Shown: one piece after another, positions 1-6,369 of the stretch
How the letters are laid out: each line of letters starts with the position of its first letter
How positions within the stretch are numbered: position 1 is the stretch's first letter
Origin: Candidatus Troglogloeales bacterium
GTDB taxonomy: Bacteria; Nitrospirota; Nitrospiria; SBBL01; SBBT01
Length of the DNA: 9,016 bases
Assembly: GCA_005239595.1 (NCBI GenBank)
Contig: SBBT01000113.1
Location: forward strand, 1-9,016
Reading direction: 5' to 3'
Made by a program: the position numbers and the translations under genes
Notes under the pieces: generated by a model
What the model was told of the DNA's origin: nothing
Databases searched by the model: none
What the model saw: the letters and a program-made list of their open reading frames with translations, nothing else

Positions 1-1130
1 CAGGGACAGGCGACGATTAAAACCGCCACAGCCACCATCAGTGCATCTGCCAGAGCGCCAAAGTATAGCCATCCGGCGAAGGAGACAAGAGAGATGGCGA
101 GGACAACCGGCACAAAAACAGATGCGACCTGATCAGCCATTTTCGCAATGTCCGGTTTGGCCCCCTGCGCCTCTTCAATGAGTCGGATCATCTGCGAGAG
201 GAGGGTTTTGGCCCCCACCCCCTTCGCGACAAAAATCAATCGACCGGTTTGATTGACCGTCCCCCCCATGACGCGATCCCCGCTTTTTTTCTCAACGGGC
301 AGACTCTCGCCGGTCATCATCGATTCGTCCACCGATGAATAGCCTTCCACCACTTCGCCATCCGCCGGAATCCGCTCTCCCGGTCGAACGACGAGCCGAT
401 CTGAAACCGCGATATCCCTAATCGGGATTGAATCTTCCGTGCCATCGTTCTTAAGACGGCAGGCCATGTTCGGCTGATTTTTCATAAGACGCCGTATGGC
501 CTCCGAGACCTTGCCCCTGGCACGTTCTTCCATAACCCGCCCCAGGAGAATAATCGTGATAATGGTGGCCGATGTGTCGTAATAAACGGCTGTTGTGCCG
601 AGTGGAAAGAAGGTCGCCGCAACGCTATAAAAATAGGCGGCCGAGGTTCCAACGGCAATGAGGGTGTTCATGTCCGATGTCCCCTGCCTGGCCCTTGCCC
701 AGGCCCCTTGATAGAAGGGCATTCCTCCCCAGCATTGCACCGGCGTTGCCAATAGGAATTGAACGACGAGCAGGGTCTTGCTGTGGGGAAGCTGGCCGAC
801 CAACTCCAGGAGCATGATTCCCAAGACAGGAAGCGTGAAGACGGCCGAACCAATCAATCTCCGCAACAGGAGACGATCCACCCCCTCCTCACCCAAAGGA
901 AGGGATGCCTCGGAAGTCGTATCTTCCAAAGGCTGATAGCCTGCGCGCGAAATGGCGCCTCTGATCTCCTGAAGATCGATTGCAGCCGGAAGGTATTCGA
1001 CGGCGACCTGCCCGGTGGCAAGATTCACCGAGGCAAAGGCAACCCCGTCAATTCCCCGAAGCACGCCCTCCACCTTGGCGACACAGGATGCGCACGACAG
1101 ACCTCCGATTTTAATGGTAACCTTGGCCAC
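1..1130 (-). CDS. copA: Copper-translocating P1B-type ATPase CopA, N-terminal part (cut by the window edge)
   Basis: Inner-membrane pump that exports Cu(I) using ATP. About 376 residues are visible. They start with one HMA metal-binding domain carrying GLSCASC (Cys13 and Cys16), then membrane segments near residues 90-110, 120-140, 155-175 and 183-197. The actuator domain follows with the TGES motif (residues 273-276), then two more membrane helices. The last complete codons read Ala-Cys-Pro and the next begins TG, so the window ends inside the CPC ion-binding motif; the phosphorylation DKTG and nucleotide-binding domains lie outside. I chose the GTG at 1130 because AAGGA sits five bases upstream and gives the usual start MAKVTIKI. 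The ATG at 1145 would add five residues but has no clear ribosome site. The gene lies 54 bases after the glycosyltransferase, on the same strand. The family is certain; Cu over Ag or Cu(II) is inferred from CPC plus CASC. Confidence 0.95.
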   Translation of the reverse strand, partial: MAKVTIKIGGLSCASCVAKVEGVLRGIDGVAFASVNLATGQVAVEYLPAAIDLQEIRGAISRAGYQPLEDTTSEASLPLGEEGVDRLLLRRLIGSAVFTLPVLGIMLLELVGQLPHSKTLLVVQFLLATPVQCWGGMPFYQGAWARARQGTSDMNTLIAVGTSAAYFYSVAATFFPLGTTAVYYDTSATIITIILLGRVMEERARGKVSEAIRRLMKNQPNMACRLKNDGTEDSIPIRDIAVSDRLVVRPGERIPADGEVVEGYSSVDESMMTGESLPVEKKSGDRVMGGTVNQTGRLIFVAKGVGAKTLLSQMIRLIEEAQGAKPDIAKMADQVASVFVPVVLAISLVSFAGWLYFGALADALMVAVAVLIVACP

Positions 1131-1184
1131 TAAAATCCTTGCCATCGTTTGCCGTTACGCCGCCCCATTGTCCTTCGGCCCTTA

Positions 1185-1901
1185 TCACACGCTTTGCCTA
1201 TCATACCATCCTGCAAGCCGTTTGGGCGACACCCCCATGAAATAAAGGAGTAATGTCATCGCATTTCTTGCGCTGGTTTTAAGCAGGCCATTCTTTTGCC
1301 ATCGCCGGCAAGAAGTCGTCATGGTCTGTTTGAGCAAGACCACCTGGCCGCATCGCTTGAGCCGCCGGACGAAATCGACATCTTCCATCAGGGGAATGTC
1401 AGCAAATCCGCCCAACGCCCGAAAGAGTTCCTTTCTCACAAAGAGTCCTTGATCGCCATAGGGGAGTTTGAGCAGGGACGATCGCGCATTCGCCCCCCAC
1501 GAGATCATTCTCAAAAGAGGATGCGGGTGATCTATTTTCAGGCGAAACGCCCCTCCCGCCACGCGCGGATCCTTAAGCGCACGGATCATGACGTTGAGTC
1601 CCTCATCAGGCAATACCGAATCGGCATGCAGGAAGAGCAGGATGTCGCCGTCTGCGCGCCTCGCCCCTTCGTTCATCTGGCGGGCCCTTCCTGCAGGGGC
1701 AGATAGGAGCATGCGTCCCGACCCGGTCGATACCCATGATTGAAGAAGGTCGATCGTTCCATCGCGGCTTCCGCCATCCACCAGGATGATTTGCATCGGG
1801 CTGAATCTCTCGAGACGCGCCAAGGTGTTCGGGAGAAGTTCCTCTTCATTTAGGACCGGCACCACTACGGAGATGGCGCTGCTAGGGGGCACCGCACTCA
1901 C
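1185..1901 (-). CDS. Family 2 glycosyltransferase of the TIGR04283 (arsenosugar-associated) type
   Basis: Cytosolic GT-A fold glycosyltransferase of about 238 residues, near the family's usual length. Visible motifs are the nucleotide-binding start ISVVVPVLNEEE (10-21), VDGGSRDGT (41-49), the DXD-like LHADS (91-95), LPYGDQGLF (146-154), PLMEDVDF (170-177) and a C-terminal GVSPKRLAGWY. This combination is typical of the TIGR04283 family, named from its association with arsenosugar or radical-SAM/selenodomain clusters; no such partner is visible here, so the acceptor is unknown. An ATG at 1961 would give 20 more residues but would lie 80 bases inside mogA and lacks family similarity. I prefer the GTG at 1901, which has AGGGGA six bases upstream and overlaps the mogA end by 20 bases, suggesting translational coupling. 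It has no signal peptide or membrane helix. Confidence 0.85.
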   Translation of the reverse strand: MSAVPPSSAISVVVPVLNEEELLPNTLARLERFSPMQIILVDGGSRDGTIDLLQSWVSTGSGRMLLSAPAGRARQMNEGARRADGDILLFLHADSVLPDEGLNVMIRALKDPRVAGGAFRLKIDHPHPLLRMISWGANARSSLLKLPYGDQGLFVRKELFRALGGFADIPLMEDVDFVRRLKRCGQVVLLKQTMTTSCRRWQKNGLLKTSARNAMTLLLYFMGVSPKRLAGWYDRQSV

Positions 1902-2373
1902 TCGGATCCCCTGCAATTTTTTCAATGGTGTGAGAAATGACCGGGAGGAGGATTTCAACATTCTCGCGCACGGCGCGGGGGCTTCCGGGAAGGTTGATAA
2001 TCAACGTATGCTTGCGAATGCCGGCAATGCCGCGGGAAATGATGGAGCGCGGGTTCCGGCGATACCCCTCCATGCGCATGATTTCCGCCATTCCTGGAAT
2101 CTGCCGATCAATCACTTCCATGGTCGCCTCCGGGGTGACATCGCGCGGGGAGACCCCTGTTCCGCCGGTGGTAAAAATAAGGACCGCACCGCGTCGGTCG
2201 CAGAAATCAATCAGGTGGTCCCGGATCACATCTTTCTCATCGGGGACAATTTCATAGGCGACCACTTTTCCGGAAAGCCTTTCGACGAGCTGGTGCAGCA
2301 GGAGGCCGCTTGCATCTTCCCGCAATCCGAGGGCACCTTTGTCGCTGATGGTCAGGATACCGACCGAAAACAT
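1882..2373 (-). CDS. mogA: Molybdopterin adenylyltransferase of the MogA/MoaB family
   Basis: Soluble 163-residue enzyme of molybdenum cofactor synthesis. The family activates molybdopterin by adenylation before MoeA inserts molybdate. Visible features are LTISDKG (7-13), the glycine-rich TTGGTG loop (68-73), PRDVTPEAT (76-84) with the conserved acidic residue Asp78, and NLPGSP (127-132). The DVTPEAT stretch resembles MogA more than the shorter MoaB type, but the two names are used loosely for this family. The ATG at 2373 is preceded by GGGGA with a five-base spacer. The start lies only 18 bases beyond the ruvB stop and directly after the terminator built into the end of ruvB, so expression probably depends on read-through or an unseen promoter. 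The 3' end overlaps the glycosyltransferase by 20 bases. No other moa or moe gene is in the window. Confidence 0.9.
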   Translation of the reverse strand: MFSVGILTISDKGALGLREDASGLLLHQLVERLSGKVVAYEIVPDEKDVIRDHLIDFCDRRGAVLIFTTGGTGVSPRDVTPEATMEVIDRQIPGMAEIMRMEGYRRNPRSIISRGIAGIRKHTLIINLPGSPRAVRENVEILLPVISHTIEKIAGDPSECGAP

Positions 2374-2391
2374 AAATTTCCCCGCAGGCGG

Positions 2392-3435
2392 CTAAAAAAG
2401 CCTCGGTTCCGAACCTAGGGGTTCTGAACCCGAGGCTTGAACCTCTTTTTTGATGCCGAAATGCCGGTAGGACATGTCGGCTGCCATCCTTCCGCGGGAG
2501 GTGCGGTCCAGGTAGCCCCCCTGAATCAGGTAGGGCTCATAGACATCTTCCAGCGTCTCTTTTTCTTCGCCAAGGGCCGAGGCGAGCGTCTCCACCCCGA
2601 CCGGCCCTCCAGAAAATTTCTCAATGATCAAGAGAAGCAGCCTTCGGTCGATGGCATCAAAACCGGCAGCATCAATCTCCATCCTGGATAGGGCGTCTTT
2701 GGCGACCGCGAGCGTGATTGTTCCGTTTGATTGTACCTCGGCAAAATCGCGAACCCGTCTTAATATCCGGTTGGCAATGCGAGGAGTCCCCCGCGTGCGG
2801 GCCGCAATTTCGAGGGCCGCTTCCGGTTCGATTTCGATGCGCAATATTCGGGAGGATCGCAGAATAATTTCTTTTAACTCCTCAGGCCGATAGAACTCAA
2901 GCCGGCTGACTACGCCGAACCGGTCCCGAAGGGGCGAGGTCAGCAACCCGGCCCGGGTGGTCGCCCCGACCAAGGTGAAACGGGGAAGATCAAATTTCAG
3001 CGTGCGGGCGGAAGGCCCCTGGCCGATGATCAGGTCAATCTGGAAGTCCTCCATCGCGGGATAGAGAACCTCCTCCACCGTCGGATGAAGCCGATGGATT
3101 TCGTCGATAAAAAAGACGTCTCCTTCCGAAAGATTGCTCAAGATGGCGGCAAGATCCCCGGGGCGCTCGACCGCAGGTCCGGACGTCGCCTTGATATTGA
3201 CCCCCATCTCGCGGGCAATGATGTTGGCAAGAGTGGTCTTCCCGAGACCTGGAGGACCATAGAAGATCACATGGTCCAAAACATCTTTTCGTTTTTTCGC
3301 CGCTTGAATATATATCCTTAAATTTTCTTTAATCTTCCCCTGTCCGACATATTCATCGAAGGAACTTGGACGAAGATGCGACTCGATCCGCTTCTCCTCG
3401 TCATTGAGCTGGTGGGTGGACGAAAGACGCTCCAT
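2392..3435 (-). CDS. ruvB: Holliday junction branch-migration ATPase RuvB
   Basis: Hexameric AAA+ motor that pulls DNA through the RuvA-bound Holliday junction. It has 347 residues, slightly longer than usual. Visible are the LRPSSFDEYVGQ start, Walker A GPPGLGKT (60-67), Walker B FFIDEIHRL (108-116), sensor-1 VGATTRAG (156-163), the arginine-finger segment LRDRFG (169-174), and a C-terminal winged-helix domain ending in RTSRGR then YRHFGI. Most homologues have RTPRGR, so the serine is a small variation. After YRHFGI comes an unusual tail of about 19 residues containing GSEP twice; its DNA is an inverted repeat acting as an intrinsic terminator. The ATG overlaps the ruvA stop by one base (TGATG), which implies coupled translation in the ruvC-ruvA-ruvB order. 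Confidence 0.98.
   Translation of the reverse strand: MERLSSTHQLNDEEKRIESHLRPSSFDEYVGQGKIKENLRIYIQAAKKRKDVLDHVIFYGPPGLGKTTLANIIAREMGVNIKATSGPAVERPGDLAAILSNLSEGDVFFIDEIHRLHPTVEEVLYPAMEDFQIDLIIGQGPSARTLKFDLPRFTLVGATTRAGLLTSPLRDRFGVVSRLEFYRPEELKEIILRSSRILRIEIEPEAALEIAARTRGTPRIANRILRRVRDFAEVQSNGTITLAVAKDALSRMEIDAAGFDAIDRRLLLLIIEKFSGGPVGVETLASALGEEKETLEDVYEPYLIQGGYLDRTSRGRMAADMSYRHFGIKKEVQASGSEPLGSEPRLF
2394..2436 (-). terminator. Intrinsic terminator inside the 3' coding end of ruvB
   Basis: On the minus strand an inverted repeat pairs GCCTCGGGTTCAGAACC (2436-2420) with GGTTCGGAACCGAGGC (2415-2400) around a four-base loop. The stem has about 15 pairs with one bulge and one mismatch, and six T residues (2399-2394) follow it immediately. 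This is a textbook rho-independent terminator, except that it is translated: the hairpin encodes the last residues of RuvB and CTTTTTTAG encodes Leu-Phe-stop. A ribosome finishing ruvB would cover the hairpin, so termination may depend on translation. Confidence 0.85.
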
Positions 3436-4037
3436 CAGAAGATCCGTGCCAGTTTTTTTAGTGCCTGCTTGATCAAGCCCTCGACGGAAGACCCGTTTAA
3501 TTCAGCCCCGTCCAAGACTTTTTTGGCCTCGCTTCGATTATAACCCAGGTTTACCAGCGCAGAGAGGGCATCAGCCACAATTTTATCCTCTCCGCTTGCC
3601 AGGGGCTCGGCAAGGGGAAGCCCTGCCAACTTTAACGACGCCACCTTCTCTTTGAGTTCCAGCACGAGCCTTCCTGCTGTCTTCGGCCCTACTCCGGGGA
3701 TCGCCCGCAGTCTCTGGATATTCCCTTCCTGTATGGCTGCGGCCAGTTCCATAATTTCCATCCCTGACAGGATGTTTAGCGCAAGTTTTGGCCCGATGCC
3801 TGATACCCCTAAAAGGAGCAGAAAGAGCTCTTTCTCCAGCAAGGTAAGAAAGCCGTATAACTGGAAGGCATCTTCCCGAACATGGGTGTACGTCTGCAGA
3901 GAAGTTGTCTCTTTAACTTCGGGGAGATGATAGAAGGTGCTTAACGGAACAAAAACCTGATAGCCGATGCCATGAACGTCGATAATCAGCAAAGAGGGGG
4001 TTTTCGTGGTAAGTATCCCGGTGATCGACGCAATCAC
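3435..4037 (-). CDS. ruvA: Holliday junction-binding protein RuvA
   Basis: Forms tetramers that hold the four-way junction and recruit RuvB. It has 200 residues, close to the usual size. It starts MIASITGILTTKTP, the N-terminal OB fold (about 1-63). Two helix-hairpin-helix motifs follow, GVSGIGPKLA (near 74-83) and IPGVGPKTAGRL (near 108-119), which bind the DNA backbone. A linker rich in Leu, Ala and Pro then leads to the C-terminal RuvB-binding domain with ALVNLGYNRSEA. I chose the GTG at 4037, with AGAGG about eight bases upstream. The longer reading frame from 4139 would run through the end of ruvC and adds an unconserved basic segment. The start is 13 bases after the ruvC stop and the stop overlaps the ruvB ATG by one base. 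Confidence 0.96.
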   Translation of the reverse strand: MIASITGILTTKTPSLLIIDVHGIGYQVFVPLSTFYHLPEVKETTSLQTYTHVREDAFQLYGFLTLLEKELFLLLLGVSGIGPKLALNILSGMEIMELAAAIQEGNIQRLRAIPGVGPKTAGRLVLELKEKVASLKLAGLPLAEPLASGEDKIVADALSALVNLGYNRSEAKKVLDGAELNGSSVEGLIKQALKKLARIF

Positions 4038-4050
4038 TGTTCTGGCCTCT

Positions 4051-4557
4051 TTACGCGTGTGATGAGGCGGCTGACACTCTCTCCTGAAAGCGCGCTGAAT
4101 GCAAGTGGCAGATGGCAATAGCCACCGCATCGGCCTCATGATCTGACTTGAAGAGGTGAGGGTGTTTTAAGAGCGCGCTTACCATCTGCTGTATCTGATG
4201 CTTGGTCGCCCCGCCGTAGCCGGCCACCGCCATTTTAACGGCACGCGGCGCATACTCAAAAACGGGCAGATGATGACACGCCGCTGCCAAAATGGCAGCC
4301 CCCTTGGCCTGCCCCAACTTTAAAGCCGACTTGAAATTTTTAGCAAGAAAGGTGTCTTCCAGGGCGACGGCTCGGGGCTGCCCCTCATCGATGATATGAG
4401 AGAGTCCGTCAAAGAGGTTTTTGAGCCTCTTTGAGAAGGGCTCGGCAGAAAGGGTGCGGATCTCTCCTGACATCATCAGAACCAATCCCCCGCCGGTCTC
4501 TTCCAGCAGGCCATAGCCGGTTACCCCAATTCCTGGATCAATTCCTAAAATGCGCAT
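4051..4557 (-). CDS. ruvC: Crossover junction endonuclease RuvC
   Basis: Dimeric nuclease that cuts Holliday junctions symmetrically. It has 168 residues, the normal size, with an RNase H-like fold. Catalytic residues visible are Asp7 in LGIDPG, Glu67 in ALED, and the C-terminal pair in DHEADAVAIAICH, where Asp143 is preceded three positions earlier by His140. Escherichia coli has Asp at that place; His is known from the Thermus enzyme and is common in other phyla, so it should be active. The KLGQAKGA (80-87) and YAPRAVKMAVAGYGGATK (102-119) segments are also family hallmarks. The ATG at 4557 is preceded by AGGTGGA about eight bases upstream. The gene lies 64 bases after yebC and 13 bases before ruvA, within one leftward operon. 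Confidence 0.97.
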   Translation of the reverse strand: MRILGIDPGIGVTGYGLLEETGGGLVLMMSGEIRTLSAEPFSKRLKNLFDGLSHIIDEGQPRAVALEDTFLAKNFKSALKLGQAKGAAILAAACHHLPVFEYAPRAVKMAVAGYGGATKHQIQQMVSALLKHPHLFKSDHEADAVAIAICHLHSARFQERVSAASSHA

Positions 4558-4621
4558 TGGTTAGATCCACCTGCCGGGAGAACCGTTGGTCTTTAAGTCC
4601 GAATTTTTCCCCACAAGGCCT

Positions 4622-5374
4622 CTAACCTGCGATCTTGGCCATCACATCTTCTGGAATATCGAAATTGGCATAGACATCTTGGACATCGTCATGCGCCTCG
4701 AGGGTCTCCATCAACCGGAGCATCTGTTCCGCATCTTTTCCGCTTAATGGGACATAACTTTTCGGACGGAAGGTTATTTCTGAAAACGAAGGGGTGAGCT
4801 TGGCATCGGCTATCGCTTTTTTCACCTTCTCAAAATCAGAGGGCTGGGTGAGGATCTCATAGGTTTCCGGGTCATCCGAACGGACATCTTCAGCACCCGC
4901 GTCAAGCGCCAGGGTCATCAGCCGCTCTTCGTCGAGGGCTCTCTTCTCCAGGATGAACTGCCCTTTTTTTTCAAACATCCATGAGACGCATCCGGATTCT
5001 CCCATGCTGCCACCATACTTAGCGAGAAGATGCCGAATTTCTGAAACGGTCCTGTTTTTGTTATCGGTGGTAATATGGATCATTATGGCGACGCCGCCCG
5101 GTCCATATCCTTCATAGGTATGCTCTTCGTATTGAACGCCCGGAAGTTCACCCGTGCCGCGCAGGATAGCCTTCTTGATATTATCCGCCGGCATATTCGC
5201 TTCTTTGGCCTTTAGAATCGCGGTACGAAGACGGGCATTCCCTTCAGGGTCTCCCCCTCCCACCTTTGCCCCAATCGTAATTTCTCTAATAATCTTGGTA
5301 AAAACCTTCCCCCGCTTGGCATCCGTCGCCGCTTTCTTGTGCTTCGTTGTTGCCCACTTCGAATGTCCCGACAT
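4622..5374 (-). CDS. yebC: YebC/PmpR/TACO1 family protein
   Basis: 250-residue cytosolic protein, the family's usual length. The start MSGHSKWATTKHKKAATDAKRG is diagnostic, as are GGDPEGNARLRTAI, NMPADNIKKAI, YEGYGPGGVAIMI and the acidic C-terminal domain with DVQDVYANFDIP. Members were first described as DNA-binding regulators, for example of quorum sensing; the mitochondrial homologue TACO1 is a translational activator, and recent bacterial work links the family to relief of ribosome stalling. I therefore leave the exact role open. The ATG at 5374 has CAGGAA about nine bases upstream. An in-frame start at 5440 would add 22 unconserved residues encoded across the likely promoter. It is the first gene of the yebC-ruvC-ruvA-ruvB run, a very common arrangement. 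Confidence 0.95.
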   Translation of the reverse strand: MSGHSKWATTKHKKAATDAKRGKVFTKIIREITIGAKVGGGDPEGNARLRTAILKAKEANMPADNIKKAILRGTGELPGVQYEEHTYEGYGPGGVAIMIHITTDNKNRTVSEIRHLLAKYGGSMGESGCVSWMFEKKGQFILEKRALDEERLMTLALDAGAEDVRSDDPETYEILTQPSDFEKVKKAIADAKLTPSFSEITFRPKSYVPLSGKDAEQMLRLMETLEAHDDVQDVYANFDIPEDVMAKIAG

Positions 5375-5405
5375 AACCGAGATTCCTGATGGAAGAGTGG
5401 TTTCA

Positions 5406-5434
5406 TTGTTAGCATATTCCCTATGGGGAGTCAA
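5406..5434 (-). promoter_or_regulatory. Candidate sigma-70-type promoter for yebC-ruvCAB
   Basis: Reading leftward, TTGACT (5434-5429, five of six consensus bases) is followed by a 17-base spacer and TAACAA (5411-5406). The -10 box itself is weak but has a TG one base upstream, an extended -10 feature. It lies about 32 bases before the yebC ATG, and no other gene separates them. This is inferred from base matches only. Confidence 0.5.
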
Positions 5435-5440
5435 TTGCAC

Positions 5441-5473
5441 CCTCTATTCCCCTCTATTCTCCTCTATTCTCCT
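5441..5473. repeat. Three tandem copies of a 10-bp unit
   Basis: The plus strand carries CCTCTATTCC, CCTCTATTCT, CCTCTATTCT and then CCT, so three full copies and a partial one. The array lies between the stop of the ABC remnant and the -35 box of the yebC promoter. Ten bases is close to one helical turn, so the copies face the same side of the DNA. It could bind a regulator or simply be slippage-generated repeat DNA. Confidence 0.75.
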
Positions 5474-5493
5474 GGCATCATCGCACCCGTCTC

Positions 5494-6189
5494 TTATTTT
5501 TTCTCCGCCAGGGCATGGTCTTTCATCTGGGAGCATCGATCGCAAACCTGCCGCAAGGCGTCATGATGTGAGACGATGACGGCGTTTTTATCTTTCAGGA
5601 ACTCTTTTAACAACATGACCACTTTTTACTCTGTCGCTTCATCCAGAGGGGAGGTCGGTTCATCGAGCAAATAAACCTCCCGATCAAGCAGGATGCCCAG
5701 CGCCATGTTGATCCACTGTTTCTCCCCGAGGCAATCCCCCCCTTCACCGGCATGCGTCTGAAGCCCTTTCTTTAATGACGCCAACCAACGCATCAGATCC
5801 AGCCGCTCCAGTAAAGGAGCGGACATCTTCTTTTCGTCAACCGTTTGACCGAGGGTTATATTTTCCAAAAGGGAGTGATTGGGGAGGTCGACCTCTTGAG
5901 AAATAAAAACCATTTTACGCTGGAACGTCTCCACGCCGACCTGCTCATAGGCAAGCTGATCCACAAGGCGTTTCCCGTGATCGGGATTGATCAGGTTGGC
6001 AAGGAGCGCTAAAACAGTCGTCTTTCCCTCTCCCGATTTCCCGATGATACAAACCTTTTCCCCTTTCCGCAGATAAAACTCCTCAATCACGATCCGTTTC
6101 GATGTCCCCGGGTACTGGAGGAACAGAGAAAAGACCTCCTGGAGATCGTCGAAGACCGACACGGCACCCGTTCCACCCGGCTTGCCGTT
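5494..6189 (-). pseudogene. Remnant of an ABC exporter ATPase domain, with an in-frame stop and no membrane domain
   Basis: The protein reads as an exporter-type nucleotide-binding domain: a YPGTSKR segment, Walker A GKSGEGKT (about 6042-6019), Q-loop FISQEVDL, and Walker B VYLLDEP with D-loop SPLD. The expected signature LSGGQ is reduced to LGEKQ, as if LSGGEKQ had lost two residues. A TAA at 5628-5626 stops it directly after DEATE. Reading on in the same frame gives 43 more codons, with KVVMLLKEFL and the switch-histidine segment VIVSHHDALRQ, ending at TAA 5496-5494. It is thus one ancestral gene interrupted by a single nonsense codon. At the upstream end, similarity stops near 6189 where istB DNA begins, so the membrane domain and true start are gone. 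A TTG at 6279 opens the frame but lies in the insertion-sequence DNA. The substrate is unknown; loss of function is inferred. Confidence 0.8.
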
Positions 6190-6323
6190 CAGCTTCCGGT
6201 TGAGCACGGCATAAAATGATTGGCGACCCGACCTTTGCGGATGCCATTCTGGACCGGCTGGTTCACAATGCTTACACAATCAACCTGCAAGGGAAATCGA
6301 TGCGAAAAAACATGCTCTCTTGA
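6190..6323 (+). pseudogene. istB: C-terminal fragment of an IS21-family helper ATPase (IstB), frameshifted
   Basis: On the plus strand CAG CTT CCG GTT GAG CAC gives QLPVEH. After a one-base shift the frame continues at 6208 and reads WHK-MIGDPTFADAILDRLVHNAY-TINLQGKSMRKN, ending at TGA 6321-6323. The block SQLPVEHWH..IGDPT.ADAILDRLVHNA is the hallmark C-terminus of IstB, the ATPase that assists the IS21 transposase. The missing base (probably a T between 6207 and 6208) breaks the frame. The transposase and most of istB are absent. The fragment abuts the ABC-ATPase remnant on one side, and the insertion sequence's outer end must lie between here and the trpS stop near 6370. Confidence 0.8.
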
Positions 6324-6369
6324 CGGAAAAGAACACAAATGAGTAGGACTAATCCAAATTTGTTGAGGG
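6190..6369. mobile_element. Remnant of an IS21-family insertion sequence (right end)
   Basis: The istB tail plus the roughly 46 bases up to the trpS stop are what remains of an IS21-family element. I could not identify the terminal inverted repeat or a target duplication, so the outer boundary is uncertain. The inner boundary near 6189 coincides with the loss of similarity in the ABC ATPase remnant, consistent with a deletion joining the two. Confidence 0.6.

Noticed and set aside
759..1133. Plus-strand open frame within copA
   Set aside because: It is antisense to a clearly coding copA, whose HMA, membrane and actuator motifs are all in the minus frame.
2432..2451. Plus-strand hairpin GAGG-CTTGAA-CCTC followed by six T
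   Set aside because: It looks like a weak rightward terminator, but the stem has only four pairs and no gene is transcribed toward it.
4038..4139. Extended N-terminus of RuvA
   Set aside because: The extra 34 codons lie over the ruvC end and are unlike any RuvA; the GTG at 4037 gives the canonical start.
5441..5473. CRISPR-like array
   Set aside because: The 10-bp copies are directly adjacent with no spacers, and no cas gene is present.
6190..6279. TTG start and first 30 codons of the apparent ABC ATPase frame
   Set aside because: This part is the complement of istB DNA; the true exporter sequence begins only after about 6189.
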